Shown: positions 1-8,871, counted from the stretch's first letter. The stretch: DNA of 64,000 nucleotides from JACPFV01 sp035526825 (GCA_035526825.1 DATLBT010000081.1:1-64000); one strand, 5' to 3'. Translations and numbers: made by a program. Notes: generated from the letters alone by a model not told the origin.

Positions 1-700
1 CGAAGTACAGCACGGTGTCGACCATGTGTTCGAGCACGCGCGGGCCGGCGATCGCGCCTTCCTTGGTCACGTGGCCCACCAGGATCACGCAGCAGCCCGA
101 GGCCTTGGCGTGGCGCACCAGCTGCGCCGCGCATTCGCGCAGCTGCGATACCGAGCCCGGCGCGGAGTCCAGGCTGTCGGTGTAAAGCGTCTGGATCGAG
201 TCGATCACCGCCAGCCCCGGCTTCTCAGCCGAGAGTTGCGTGAGGACCTGTTCAACGTTGGTTTCCGCGAGCACTGGCAGGTCCAGACCCTTCAGGCCGA
301 GCCGGTGCGCGCGCAAGGACACCTGCGACAGCGATTCTTCCCCCGTCACGTAGAGCGCCTTGAATTTACCCTGCACTGCGCCGAGCAGCTGCAGCAGCAG
401 CGTCGACTTGCCGATGCCGGGATCGCCGCCGATCAGGATGACCGCGCCCGGCACAAGCCCGCCGCCGAGCACGCGGTCGAGCTCGCCGGTGCCCGTCGCG
501 ATGCGTGGCGCGTCCTCGACCGAAACCTCCGACAGGCGCCGCACGCCGCTGGCACCCGGTCCGCGCATCGCCTTGGTGGATTTTTCGGCGATGCCCTCGA
601 CCAGCGTGTTCCACTCGCCGCAGTCGGAGCATTGACCGGACCACTTCGGCGCGGTTGCGCCGCAGGTCTGGCAGATGAAAACCGTACGACTTTTGGCCAT
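1..700 (-). CDS. radA: DNA repair protein RadA (Sms), N-terminal 233 residues, cut by the window edge
   Basis: RadA is a RecA-like ATPase that drives branch migration of recombination intermediates. The ATG at 700 gives a protein beginning MAKSRTVFICQTCG. The family zinc finger is visible (Cys10, Cys13, Cys24, Cys27), followed by a Walker A motif GGDPGIGKST near residue 95 and a Walker B region reading LAVIDSIQT. The frame runs off the left edge, so the KNRFG motif and the Lon-like C-terminal domain are not visible. The gene is divergent from the CHASE2 kinase. The 78 bases between the two starts must hold both promoters; a TAGTAT at 734-739 could serve the kinase, but I see no convincing -35. 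Confidence 0.95.
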   Translation of the reverse strand, partial: MAKSRTVFICQTCGATAPKWSGQCSDCGEWNTLVEGIAEKSTKAMRGPGASGVRRLSEVSVEDAPRIATGTGELDRVLGGGLVPGAVILIGGDPGIGKSTLLLQLLGAVQGKFKALYVTGEESLSQVSLRAHRLGLKGLDLPVLAETNVEQVLTQLSAEKPGLAVIDSIQTLYTDSLDSAPGSVSQLRECAAQLVRHAKASGCCVILVGHVTKEGAIAGPRVLEHMVDTVLYF

Positions 701-778
701 CGCTGCGCTTTTTATTAGGCTTTGGAAACAAGGTAGTATGAGCCATAACTCGGAAAAAACTCGGGGGCGCGCTTCGAC

Positions 779-3418
779 GTGAAGGAACGGATCTGGTCGA
801 AGGACTGGTTCGCCGCGCTGGCGTTCGTCTTCGTGTTTTTCGTCCTCGTCTCCACGATCCTGCAAGGCGCGTTCGAAGGCTTCGAGCGATACATGTATGA
901 CGTGGGCGTGCGGTCGCGCGAACGCGCGCCCAGCGACAAGGTCGCCGTCATCGCGATCGACGACGAAAGCATCCGCGCCATCGGCCGCTGGCCGTGGCCG
1001 CGCAACGTCCATGCCGCCATGGTCGACCTTTTGCGTGAAGGCGGCGCCAAGGCAGTCGGCAACACCATTCTCTATTTCGAAGCCCAGGAAGATCCGGGGC
1101 TGGCGTACATCAACGAGATCGGCACGCTGATCGAGACCTCGCCGCTCGCCGAACTGCGTCCGCCGGCGGGCGTTGCATCGCCCGCTGCCGATCCGGCGGC
1201 TCCGCCAGCGCCGGCTCCAGCCGTGCCGAGCCAGCCGAATCCGGCGCGGGACCGTTACGGCCCAACACTGGCCGCGATCGACCGGAAGATCGCAGAGGCG
1301 CGCGGCTCGCTGTCGGTGGACAAGGTCCTGGCCGACGCGATGCGCGCGGGTCCACCCAACGTGCTCGCGCTGGAATTCGCCGTCGGCCAGCCCCTGGGCC
1401 GCCCGGACAAGCCGCTGCCCGAATACGTGCGCAAGAGCGCCCTTACGCGCGTGGTCGACCGGGTCAACGCGCGCAGTTCCGGCAACCTCCCCTACCCGAC
1501 CACGAGCGTCTCGGTCCCGATCGAGTCGATCGGCCAGACCGCGGGTGGCATGGGCCACCTGACCCCGGTGCTCGACACCGATGGCTCGTATCGCTTTGAC
1601 GCGCTCGTGTTGCAGCATTTCGACGAGCTGTACCCGTCGATGGCGCTCGCGCTTGCGGCGCAGGCGTTGAACCTCAAGCCCGAGGATATCGAGGTGCGCC
1701 TCGGCGAGGGCGTCGCCCTCGGCAACCTCGAGATCGGCACGACGCCCGCCCTCCTGATGTACAACCACTATTACGGCGAGCAGGGCGGTCGCGCGCCCTT
1801 CACCGTGGATTCGTTTGCCGACGTTTTCACGGAGAAAGTTCCGGCCAGCAACTTTGCCGGCAAGACGGTCATCATCGGCGCGACCGCGCAAGGCGTCGGC
1901 GTCGCATTCCCGAGCCCGGTCTCGCCGTCGATGGCCCCGGCGCTGACGCTCGCGCACACCGTCTCGAGCATCCTCCAGCAGGACTTCTACACGCGCCCCG
2001 ACTGGGCCGGCTGGTTCGAACTGCTGCTGCTGGTGCTCATCGCCGCCTACCTCGCCGCCGCGCTTCCGCGCCTGTCGCCGGGACTCGCTGGCGTGCTGAC
2101 GGCTGGCGCGGTGGCGCTGCTCGCGTTCACGGAGCTGGCGTTGCTGTCGGGCAGCGCGTTGTGGCTGAAGCTCATGCTGCCAGCGCTGCTGCTCGTCACC
2201 GGCCACCTGTTCATGACGGTCAAGCGGCTGCGCATCACCGAGAAGCTCAAGCTCTCCAGCGAGGCGGAAGGTTCCGAGAGCAACAAGATGCTGGGCCTCG
2301 CCTTCCAGGGCCAGGGCCAGCTCGACATGGCGTGGGAAAAGTTCCGCCGCGTGCAGCCGGTCGACGACAAGCTGCTCGACCTCATGTACAACCTTGCGCT
2401 CGATTTCGAGCGCAAACGCCAGCACAACAAGGCCGAGAGCGTCTTCGCGCACATCGCGAAGGAAAACCCGAAGTTCCGCGATATTGCCGAGAAGACCGCG
2501 CGCTCCAAGAAGCTGTCCGAGACCGTGATCCTCGGCGGCGGCGGCGGCAGCCACCCGGGCGGCACGATGGTGCTCGCGCCCGGCGGCGAGAAACCGATGC
2601 TGGGCCGCTACCAGGTCGAGAAAGAGCTTGGCAAGGGCGCGATGGGCGTGGTCTACATGGGCAAGGACCCGAAGATCAATCGCATCGTGGCGATCAAGAC
2701 GATGGCGTTGACCCAGGAGTTCGAGCGCGACGAGCTTGCCAGCGTGAAGGAGCGTTTCTTCCGCGAGGCCGAAACCGCCGGGCGCCTCAACCATCCGAAC
2801 ATCGTGCAGATGTATGACGCCGGCGAGGAACACGACCTGTGCTTCATCGCAATGGAATTTCTCAAGGGCCACGACCTGGTGCGATACACCAAGCCAGCCG
2901 CGCTGCTGCCCGTGGCCGAAGTGCTCAAGATCGTGGCCGACTCGGCGGACGCGCTCGACTACGCGCACCAGCAAGGCGTGGTCCACCGGGACATCAAGCC
3001 GGCGAACCTGATGTACCTGGAAGCCACCAAGGTGATCAAGGTCACCGACTTCGGCATTGCCCGCATCACCGACTCGTCCAAGACCAAGACGGGCATGGTG
3101 CTGGGTACACCCAGCTACATGTCGCCGGAGCAGCTTGCCGGCAAGAAAGTCGACGGCCGCTCCGATCTGTTCTCGCTCGGCGTGACCTTGTACCAGCTGC
3201 TGACCGGCAGCCTGCCGTTCCTGGCCGATTCGATGGCGACATTGATGTTCAAGATTGCCAACGAGCCGCACCCGCAGGCCACCACCGTGCGCCCCGACCT
3301 GCCCGCGGGGCTCAACGCGGTCATCGACCGCGCGCTCGAAAAGGATCTCGCCAAGCGCTACGCCCGCGGCAGCGAGCTGGCCGCCGACTTGCGCGCAGCC
3401 ATGCGCGCGGTGCAGTAG
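779..3418 (+). CDS. CHASE2-sensor Ser/Thr protein kinase with TPR-like linker
   Basis: This is a membrane-bound Hanks-type kinase of 879 residues with a GTG start behind a GGGGG stretch. An N-terminal membrane helix (about residues 9-30) is followed by an extracytoplasmic CHASE2 domain (to about 395), with a Pro/Ala-rich insert near residue 140. A three-helix membrane bundle (about 400-490) and a TPR-like cytoplasmic segment (about 497-580) come next. The kinase domain begins near residue 607. It has the glycine loop GKGAMG, Lys640 in VAIK, His-Arg-Asp at 736-738, DFG at 757-759 and the activation-loop end GTPSYMSPEQL, so it should be active. Two Thr sites just before the kinase domain (T582 and T596) have hydrophobic residues at +1 to +3. 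The ligand is unknown. The gene leads an operon with PP2C and FHA genes, which argues for a self-contained phospho-signalling module. Confidence 0.93.
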   Translation: MKERIWSKDWFAALAFVFVFFVLVSTILQGAFEGFERYMYDVGVRSRERAPSDKVAVIAIDDESIRAIGRWPWPRNVHAAMVDLLREGGAKAVGNTILYFEAQEDPGLAYINEIGTLIETSPLAELRPPAGVASPAADPAAPPAPAPAVPSQPNPARDRYGPTLAAIDRKIAEARGSLSVDKVLADAMRAGPPNVLALEFAVGQPLGRPDKPLPEYVRKSALTRVVDRVNARSSGNLPYPTTSVSVPIESIGQTAGGMGHLTPVLDTDGSYRFDALVLQHFDELYPSMALALAAQALNLKPEDIEVRLGEGVALGNLEIGTTPALLMYNHYYGEQGGRAPFTVDSFADVFTEKVPASNFAGKTVIIGATAQGVGVAFPSPVSPSMAPALTLAHTVSSILQQDFYTRPDWAGWFELLLLVLIAAYLAAALPRLSPGLAGVLTAGAVALLAFTELALLSGSALWLKLMLPALLLVTGHLFMTVKRLRITEKLKLSSEAEGSESNKMLGLAFQGQGQLDMAWEKFRRVQPVDDKLLDLMYNLALDFERKRQHNKAESVFAHIAKENPKFRDIAEKTARSKKLSETVILGGGGGSHPGGTMVLAPGGEKPMLGRYQVEKELGKGAMGVVYMGKDPKINRIVAIKTMALTQEFERDELASVKERFFREAETAGRLNHPNIVQMYDAGEEHDLCFIAMEFLKGHDLVRYTKPAALLPVAEVLKIVADSADALDYAHQQGVVHRDIKPANLMYLEATKVIKVTDFGIARITDSSKTKTGMVLGTPSYMSPEQLAGKKVDGRSDLFSLGVTLYQLLTGSLPFLADSMATLMFKIANEPHPQATTVRPDLPAGLNAVIDRALEKDLAKRYARGSELAADLRAAMRAVQ

Positions 3419-3428
3419 GCTTCCCGCC

Positions 3429-4250
3429 ATGGCCGCCAAGAACAAGCTCGCGACCGCCCTGTTGTCCGACATGGGTCGCGTGCGCAAGAACAACGAGGAC
3501 GCGGTGGGTGAAGACCGCGACATGGGATTGCTCATCCTTGCCGACGGCATGGGCGGCTACAACGCCGGCGAAATCGCCTCGGGCATGGCCATCAGCACGG
3601 TGCAGGACACCGTGAAAAAGGAATGGAAAGGGCTCAAGCACGGCGAAATCGATAACACCACCGGTCACAGCCGCGAGGCGCTGCTGCTGAAAAGCGCGGT
3701 CGAGCTTGCCCACAAGACCATCCACAACGTCTCGCAAACGCAGCCGCAGTGTGCCGGCATGGGCACGACGGTGGTGACCGCTTTGTTCCACCACGACCGG
3801 TTGTCGATCGCCTACGTCGGCGACTCGCGCCTGTATCGCCTGCGCCACGGCAAGCTCGAGCAGGTCACGCGCGACCACTCGTTGATCGAGGAGCTGATCG
3901 CCCGCGGCCACTACAACCGTGAGGACGCCAAGAAGCTGGTGCGCAAGAACATCGTCACGCGCGCGCTTGGCGTCGAGCCCGAGGTCAAGGTCGATATCAT
4001 CGAGGACCCGATCGAGGTCGGCGATGTCGTGCTGATCTGCTCCGATGGACTGTGCGACATGGTCGACGACGCGACCATCGGCTTAACCCTGTCGAAGTTT
4101 GCTGATAATCTTCCCGAAGCGGCCAAGGCGCTTGTAGCACTCGCCAATGACCGCGGGGGAAAAGACAATGTTTCCGTGGCCTTGGCGAGGGTTGATGCCT
4201 CGTTTACCCCAGGGCGGCGCTGGTATGAACGTTTGATGGAGTGGTTCTAG
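3429..4250 (+). CDS. PP2C-family Ser/Thr protein phosphatase
   Basis: This 273-residue Mg/Mn-dependent phosphatase of the PppA/PrpC/Stp type would reverse the upstream kinase. The ATG at 3429 was chosen because the protein then opens MAAKNKLATALLSDMG, the usual PP2C start; a longer upstream frame overlaps the kinase and has no family similarity. Metal-binding and structural motifs are intact: NNED, ADGMGG (Asp39), GMGTTVVT, YVGDSRLYRLR, CSDGLCDMV and GKDNVSVAL. It has no membrane segment and is cytoplasmic. It starts 10 bases after the kinase stop and shares one base with the next start (TAGTG), so the trio is translationally linked. Confidence 0.93.
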   Translation: MAAKNKLATALLSDMGRVRKNNEDAVGEDRDMGLLILADGMGGYNAGEIASGMAISTVQDTVKKEWKGLKHGEIDNTTGHSREALLLKSAVELAHKTIHNVSQTQPQCAGMGTTVVTALFHHDRLSIAYVGDSRLYRLRHGKLEQVTRDHSLIEELIARGHYNREDAKKLVRKNIVTRALGVEPEVKVDIIEDPIEVGDVVLICSDGLCDMVDDATIGLTLSKFADNLPEAAKALVALANDRGGKDNVSVALARVDASFTPGRRWYERLMEWF

Positions 4251-4939
4251 TGGCCAAACTCGTTGTCACCGACGGCTCCGGCGCGACCAAGGAGGTCCCG
4301 CTCAACAAGGAGCGCGTGACCATCGGCCGCGCACCGGACAACGATATCCCGTTCAACGGGGACAAGGCCGTGTCGGGCCATCACGCCGTCGTCATCACCA
4401 TCCTGCAGGACTCGTTCCTGGAAGACCTCGATAGCACCAACGGCACCCAGGTCAACGGCAAGCAGGTCGCCAAGCACCCGCTGTCGAATGGTGACGTCAT
4501 CTCGATCGGCCGCAACACGCTGAAGTATCAGGGCGAAGCCCAGGGCGAAGAGGACGATTTCGAGAAGACCATGATCATCCGGCCGGGCCAGATGGGCGCG
4601 GCTTTCGACGCCAACGTGAACAAGGCCGCCCCGGCCCCAGCCGCGCCGCCGCCGACGCCGATGGTCGGCAAGCTCAAGGTCGCCACCGGCCCCAATGCCG
4701 GCAAGGAACTGGTGCTCACCAAGGCGCTGACCACGCTCGGCCGTCCCGGCGACCAGGTCGCCGCGATCACGCGCCGCGCGGACGGTTACTACATCGTCCA
4801 CGTGGGCGGCCAGGGCGGCGGCACCAAGCGCCCTGTGGTCAACGGCAAGGAAATCGACGTCCAGGCGGTAAAGCTCGGCGCCAATGACACGATCGAATTG
4901 GCGGGCACCAAGATGAATTTCCTGCTGGTGCCGCAATAG
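4250..4939 (+). CDS. Tandem FHA-domain protein
   Basis: A 229-residue phosphothreonine-reading adaptor, and the likely partner of the kinase and phosphatase upstream. The GTG at 4250 overlaps the phosphatase TAG by one base; a GTG nine bases upstream is also in frame but less likely. The first FHA domain (about residues 20-95) has the hallmark residues: GRAPDND, SGHHA and STNGTQVNG. A linker containing DDFEKTMII (Thr107) and a Pro/Ala stretch leads to a second, degenerate FHA-like domain (about 140-229) with TLGRPGDQ and VVNGKEI. Thr107 in its acidic context resembles the phospho-switch Thr of GarA-type proteins, but its phosphorylation is inferred. The gene is convergent with alr. Confidence 0.88.
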   Translation: MAKLVVTDGSGATKEVPLNKERVTIGRAPDNDIPFNGDKAVSGHHAVVITILQDSFLEDLDSTNGTQVNGKQVAKHPLSNGDVISIGRNTLKYQGEAQGEEDDFEKTMIIRPGQMGAAFDANVNKAAPAPAAPPPTPMVGKLKVATGPNAGKELVLTKALTTLGRPGDQVAAITRRADGYYIVHVGGQGGGTKRPVVNGKEIDVQAVKLGANDTIELAGTKMNFLLVPQ

Positions 4940-4956
4940 GGGATCAGGCGCCCTTC

Positions 4957-6033
4957 TCAGCTGTGGACGAACCTCACCCGCTGGGTCAGGCCGCACAGCA
5001 GCTCATAGGCCACGGTGCCGGCCATCGCGGCGACTTCCTCGATCGGCAGCCCCGGACCCCACAGCGTTACCGGATCGCCAACCTTCGCCTCCCGCCCCTG
5101 CCGCAGGTCGATGGTGATCATGTCCATCGACACGCGGCCGATCATCGGCACGCGGCGCCCGTGCACGAGCACGGGCGTGCCGGTCGGTAGCGAGCGATGG
5201 AAGCCGTCCGCGTAGCCGATGGAAACCACGCCGACCGCCATGTCCTCGGGACAACGATAGGCGCCGCCGTAGCCAATGGCCGCGCCGCGCGAATAGTTGC
5301 GCACCGCGATCAGCCGGCTCGCGAGCGACATCGCCGGCTGCAGGCCCAGCTCGGCGGCGTCGCGGCCGGGCAGTGGCGATGCGCCATAAAGCATGAGACC
5401 CGGTCGCACCCAGTCGGCGCGCGCCTCGGGCCACGCAATGAGGCCGGCGGAGTTTGCGATCGAGCGCGCCCCCGGCAGCCCCTGCAGCGCGTGGGTGAAG
5501 GCGCCGACCTGCTCGCGCGTTGCCGGCTGGTCCGGCTCGTCGGCGCGCGCAAGATGCGTGATCCAGCCGCGAAAATCCCAGTCGGAACGCGCGCGGATGC
5601 GTTGCATGAGGCCCGGCACGTCGGCCAGCGGGAATCCGAGCCGGTGCATGCCGCTGTCGAGCTTGATCCATAGCGACACGCGCGCGCCACGCGGCAGCGC
5701 CTCCAGCAGCGCCAGCTGCCAGTGGTCGTTCACCACGACTTCCAGTTCATGGCGCAGGCACAGCTTGGCCTCCTCGCTCGACAAGATTCCCTCGAGCAGC
5801 GCGATCCGCGCACGCACGTGCGCCTCCCGCAGCACCAGGGCTTCCTCGAGTGCGGCGACGGCGAAGCTGTCCACCCCATCCTCGAGCGCGCGCGCCACCG
5901 GAACGGCGCCGTGGCCGTAGGCATCGGCCTTGATCGCTGCCATCACCTTCGAATGCGGCGCGAGTTGGCGCACCCGTGCGAGGTTGTGGCGCAGCGCGCC
6001 GAGATCGATGGTCGCGGTTACGCGCGGGATCAT
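4957..6033 (-). CDS. alr: Alanine racemase
   Basis: This PLP enzyme interconverts L- and D-alanine for peptidoglycan synthesis in the cytoplasm. At 358 residues it is normal length. Lys35 in AAIKADAYGHG is the PLP Schiff-base lysine, and the IGYGGAYRC and VSIGYADG segments belong to the C-terminal beta domain, which supplies the second catalytic base (a Tyr near residue 255). The ATG opens MIPRVTATIDLGAL, typical of the family. It sits 13 bases downstream of dnaB on the same strand, so it is probably co-transcribed with it, and is convergent with the FHA gene. Confidence 0.97.
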   Translation of the reverse strand: MIPRVTATIDLGALRHNLARVRQLAPHSKVMAAIKADAYGHGAVPVARALEDGVDSFAVAALEEALVLREAHVRARIALLEGILSSEEAKLCLRHELEVVVNDHWQLALLEALPRGARVSLWIKLDSGMHRLGFPLADVPGLMQRIRARSDWDFRGWITHLARADEPDQPATREQVGAFTHALQGLPGARSIANSAGLIAWPEARADWVRPGLMLYGASPLPGRDAAELGLQPAMSLASRLIAVRNYSRGAAIGYGGAYRCPEDMAVGVVSIGYADGFHRSLPTGTPVLVHGRRVPMIGRVSMDMITIDLRQGREAKVGDPVTLWGPGLPIEEVAAMAGTVAYELLCGLTQRVRFVHS

Positions 6034-6046
6034 CGGCGCCGCTCGC

Positions 6047-7429
6047 TCAACCCGAGAAGCTCTGGTCAGCCGGGTTGTCGAACTTGGTGAACTGGCCGAG
6101 GAAGGTCAGCGCGAACGAACCGGTCGGCCCGGAACGCTGCTTGCCGATGATGATCTCGGCCTTGGTGCGCGCCTCGGCCACCTCGGTGGTGACGTCCTCG
6201 CGATAGATGAACAGCACGAGGTCGGCGTCCTGCTCGATGCCGCCCGAGTCACGCAGGTCCGAAAGCTTGGGCTTGCGGTTTTCCTTCTCGTTGGCGCGCG
6301 ACAACTGCGACAGCGCGATGATCGGGATGCTGAGCTCCTTGGCCAGCGCCTTCAGCGAGCGCGTGATCATCGACACTTCGTTGGTGCGGTTCTCGCGCGT
6401 GTTCGGCACCTGCATCAGCTGCAGGTAGTCGATCACGATCAACTTGATGCCGTACTGCGCCGCGAGGCGCCGCGCCCGGGCGCGGATATCCATTGGCGAC
6501 AATGCGCCGGTTTCGTCGATGTACAACGGCGCCTTGTGCAGGAACGATTGCGCGGAGGACAACCGGTCGAAATCGGCATCCGACAGGTGGCCGCTGCGCA
6601 GCTTGCCGAGTTCGATGCGGCCGAATGAGGACAGCACGCGCAGCGCAAGCTGCTCGCCCGACATTTCCATGCTGAACACCGCCACCGGCTTGTTGTCCAC
6701 CAGCGCGACGTGTTCGGCGATGTTCATCGCCAGCGTGGTCTTTCCCATCGCCGGTCGCGCCGCGATGATCACCAGGTCGCCCGGGTGCAGTCCCTGCGTG
6801 CGCTTGTCGAGCTCGGCGAAGCCCGTCGACAGGCCGGCCAGGGCCTTCGGATCCTTGCGCAGCAGCTCGATGCGCTTTTCCACCCGCTGCATCACCGTGC
6901 CGACCGACTCGTAGCTGCTCTTGCCCTTGGCGCCGCGCTCGCGGATCGCAAAGACTTTCTGCTCGGCCTCGTCGATCAGTTCGGGAGGCGCGCGGCCGTC
7001 CGGGCGATAGCCGAGGTCGCCGATGTCGGCGCCCGCGGCAATCAAGCCGCGCAGCACCGAGCGTTCGCGCACGATCTCGCCGTACGACACGACATTGGCA
7101 ATCGAGTAGGTATCGGCCGCAAGCGACCCGAGATAGGCCGCGCCACCGGCCTCGTCGAGCCGTGCCTGGTTGCGCAGGTGCTCGGACAGCGTGACAAAGT
7201 CGCAGGCCTTGCCGGTGCCGATGAGGTCGCAGATGCCGCGATAGATCAGCTGGTGGTCGCTGCGGTAGAAATCCTCGGGCACCAGCTTGTCGGCGAGCTC
7301 GTTCCAGACGCGGTTGTTGAGCATCAGGCCGCCAAGGACCGACTGCTCGGCTTCGATGGAGTGCGGCGGTTGCTTCGGCAGGTTCTGGACGCGCGCGCTG
7401 GCGGCGCGCCGGCTGATGGGCTCGGTCAT
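6047..7429 (-). CDS. dnaB: Replicative DNA helicase DnaB
   Basis: This is the hexameric 5'-3' helicase of the replication fork, 460 residues long. The N-terminal domain carries PHSIEAEQSVLGGLML. The RecA-like C-terminal domain has Walker A ARPAMGKTT (near residue 225), a Walker B region ending in VIDYLQLM, and the SQLSRANE and DLRDSGGIEQDADL motifs. No intein or insertion is present. It lies downstream of rplI across a 330-base gap that holds a palindromic repeat, the usual rplI-dnaB-alr order. Confidence 0.98.
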   Translation of the reverse strand: MTEPISRRAASARVQNLPKQPPHSIEAEQSVLGGLMLNNRVWNELADKLVPEDFYRSDHQLIYRGICDLIGTGKACDFVTLSEHLRNQARLDEAGGAAYLGSLAADTYSIANVVSYGEIVRERSVLRGLIAAGADIGDLGYRPDGRAPPELIDEAEQKVFAIRERGAKGKSSYESVGTVMQRVEKRIELLRKDPKALAGLSTGFAELDKRTQGLHPGDLVIIAARPAMGKTTLAMNIAEHVALVDNKPVAVFSMEMSGEQLALRVLSSFGRIELGKLRSGHLSDADFDRLSSAQSFLHKAPLYIDETGALSPMDIRARARRLAAQYGIKLIVIDYLQLMQVPNTRENRTNEVSMITRSLKALAKELSIPIIALSQLSRANEKENRKPKLSDLRDSGGIEQDADLVLFIYREDVTTEVAEARTKAEIIIGKQRSGPTGSFALTFLGQFTKFDNPADQSFSG

Positions 7430-7622
7430 GGTTTCTCTGGCACGAAGATTTTCCCCGCGCCTTTATAAGGACAACCACCCACCCCTGTCTCGCGACAAGG
7501 TTAGCATCCCTTGGAGAACCGTTGGATAAGTCCGCCACCGTGCTTGCGGCGATGAGTGCCGCGATGAATCGCCGGATCTGTTGATGCCGCTGGGCTGGCC
7601 GCGGAGCGGAAGAACAGAAATA

Positions 7623-7724
7623 AAGAAGGCGCGCAAAGGCGCCAAGAAACAGAAAGGCGCAAAGGGAATATTCCTACTCTTCCTTTGCGCCTTTCTTTAC
7701 CTTAGCGTCTTTGCGCGCCTTCTT
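7623..7724. repeat. Long imperfect palindrome, AAGGCGC-type interspersed repeat (copy 1)
   Basis: Two arms of 43 bases (7623-7665 and 7682-7724) are inverted copies with only a handful of differences and a 16-base loop. The arms begin AAGAAGGCGCGCAAAG and contain repeated AAGG/CGC steps. The element fills most of the 330-base rplI-dnaB gap; outside it I see no gene. After the right arm come further TTTGTG steps (7725-7748). A shorter relative lies at 26284-26343. As RNA it would form a very stable hairpin and could terminate or attenuate rplI-to-dnaB transcription. A mobile REP-like origin is inferred from the two copies. Confidence 0.75.
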
Positions 7725-7759
7725 GTGTCTTTTGTGCCTTTTGTGTCGTTCGACACGGC

Positions 7760-8215
7760 CTAAACGGCTTTTTCTTCCTCGATCGACAGCGTGATTTGCG
7801 CCTCGACCTCGGTGTGCATCCGCAGCGTGATTGGGTAGCTGCCGGTCTGGCGGATCGGACCCGACGGCATGTCGACTTCGCTGCGCTTGATGTCGATGCC
7901 CGCAGCCTGTGCGGCTCGCACGACGTCGGACGGGCCGATGGAGCCGTACAGCTTGCCCTCCTCGGCCGTCAGCGCCTTGATCACCAGCGTCTTGCCGCCG
8001 AGCTTTTCAGCGCGCATCTTGGCGGCGTTCAACGAGTCGCCGGCCTTCTTGACCAGCTCGGCCTTGCGCGCCTCGAACACCTTGAGGTTATTCGGCGTGG
8101 CCGGCAACGCCTTGCCCTGCGGCAGCAGGAAGTTGCGGCCATAACCCGACTTCACCTTCACGGTGTCGCCGAGGTCGCCGAGGTTCTTGACCTTTTCCAG
8201 AAGAATGACGTCCAT
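7760..8215 (-). CDS. rplI: 50S ribosomal protein L9
   Basis: L9 is a two-domain 23S rRNA-binding protein. Its 151 residues match the usual length of about 150. The N-terminal domain begins MDVILLEKVKNLGDLGD and contains GYGRNFLLPQGKA, then the long connecting helix and the C-terminal domain. It is the last gene of the rpsF-rpsR-rplI operon, nine bases after rpsR. Confidence 0.98.
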   Translation of the reverse strand: MDVILLEKVKNLGDLGDTVKVKSGYGRNFLLPQGKALPATPNNLKVFEARKAELVKKAGDSLNAAKMRAEKLGGKTLVIKALTAEEGKLYGSIGPSDVVRAAQAAGIDIKRSEVDMPSGPIRQTGSYPITLRMHTEVEAQITLSIEEEKAV

Positions 8216-8224
8216 GGCGGCCTC

Positions 8225-8455
8225 TTACGGGTGCTTGTCGGTGTACGGCAGCAGCGACAGGAAGCGCGCGCGCTTGATCGCGAGCGCGAGCTGGCGCTGG
8301 TAGTGCGCCTTCGTGCCGGTCACGCGCGACGGCACGATCTTGCCGTTCTCGCCGACGTACTGCTTGAGCGTGGCCAGATCCTTGTAGTCGATCTGGGTGA
8401 TGCCCTCCGCAGTGAACTTGCAGAACTTCTTGCGACGGAAATATTGGGCGGCCAT
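8225..8455 (-). CDS. rpsR: 30S ribosomal protein S18
   Basis: This 76-residue protein binds with S6 on the platform of the small subunit. Recognisable S18 motifs are YFRRKKFCKF, IDYKDLATLKQYV and RITGTKAHYQRQLA-like residues (here RVTGTKAHYQRQLA), followed by a basic tail. It starts two bases after the rpsF stop, so there is no room for priB, which lies between these genes in enterics, Neisseria and Burkholderia. Confidence 0.98.
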   Translation of the reverse strand: MAAQYFRRKKFCKFTAEGITQIDYKDLATLKQYVGENGKIVPSRVTGTKAHYQRQLALAIKRARFLSLLPYTDKHP

Positions 8456-8457
8456 GG

Positions 8458-8871
8458 TCAGGCTCCGGTGGACTCGGCGGCTTCCGCCGGCTCGTCCGCA
8501 GTGTCGGTGTCAGTGTCAGGGCGACGGGCGGTTTCCGGCTTCTTTTCCTCGTCGGGGGTCTTGAACAGTGGCGACTGGCCCGTGGCCGCGGCTTCGGTGC
8601 GAACCACGAGCTTGCGGATCACGGCGTCGTTGAAGCGGAACGCGTTCTCGAGCTCGGCGAGCGCCTTGTCGGTGCACTCGACGTTCATCAGCACGTAGTG
8701 GGCCTTGTGCAAGCCGGCGATCGTGTAGGCGAGCTGGCGGCGACCCCAGTCCTCGAGGCGGTGGATCTTGCCACCGCTGCCCTCGACCATGCCCTTGTAG
8801 CGATCGATCATGGCCGGGACCTGTTCACTCTGGTCCGGGTGCACCATGACCACGACTTCGTAATGTCTCAT
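8458..8871 (-). CDS. rpsF: 30S ribosomal protein S6
   Basis: S6 forms a dimer with S18 in the small subunit. The 137-residue frame begins MRHYEVVVMVHPDQSEQ and keeps the family core (EDWGRRQLAY and FRFNDAVIR). The C-terminus is a long acidic, Thr/Asp-rich tail from about residue 100, reminiscent of the glutamylated E. coli tail though different in sequence. An AAGGAG sequence lies seven bases upstream of the ATG. The 5' leader contains a bulged hairpin described separately. Confidence 0.98.
   Translation of the reverse strand: MRHYEVVVMVHPDQSEQVPAMIDRYKGMVEGSGGKIHRLEDWGRRQLAYTIAGLHKAHYVLMNVECTDKALAELENAFRFNDAVIRKLVVRTEAAATGQSPLFKTPDEEKKPETARRPDTDTDTADEPAEAAESTGA

Noticed and set aside
779..4939. 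Assignment of the kinase-phosphatase-FHA trio to a type VI secretion system
   Set aside because: No tss genes lie nearby, and the kinase has a CHASE2 sensor rather than the usual PpkA layout.
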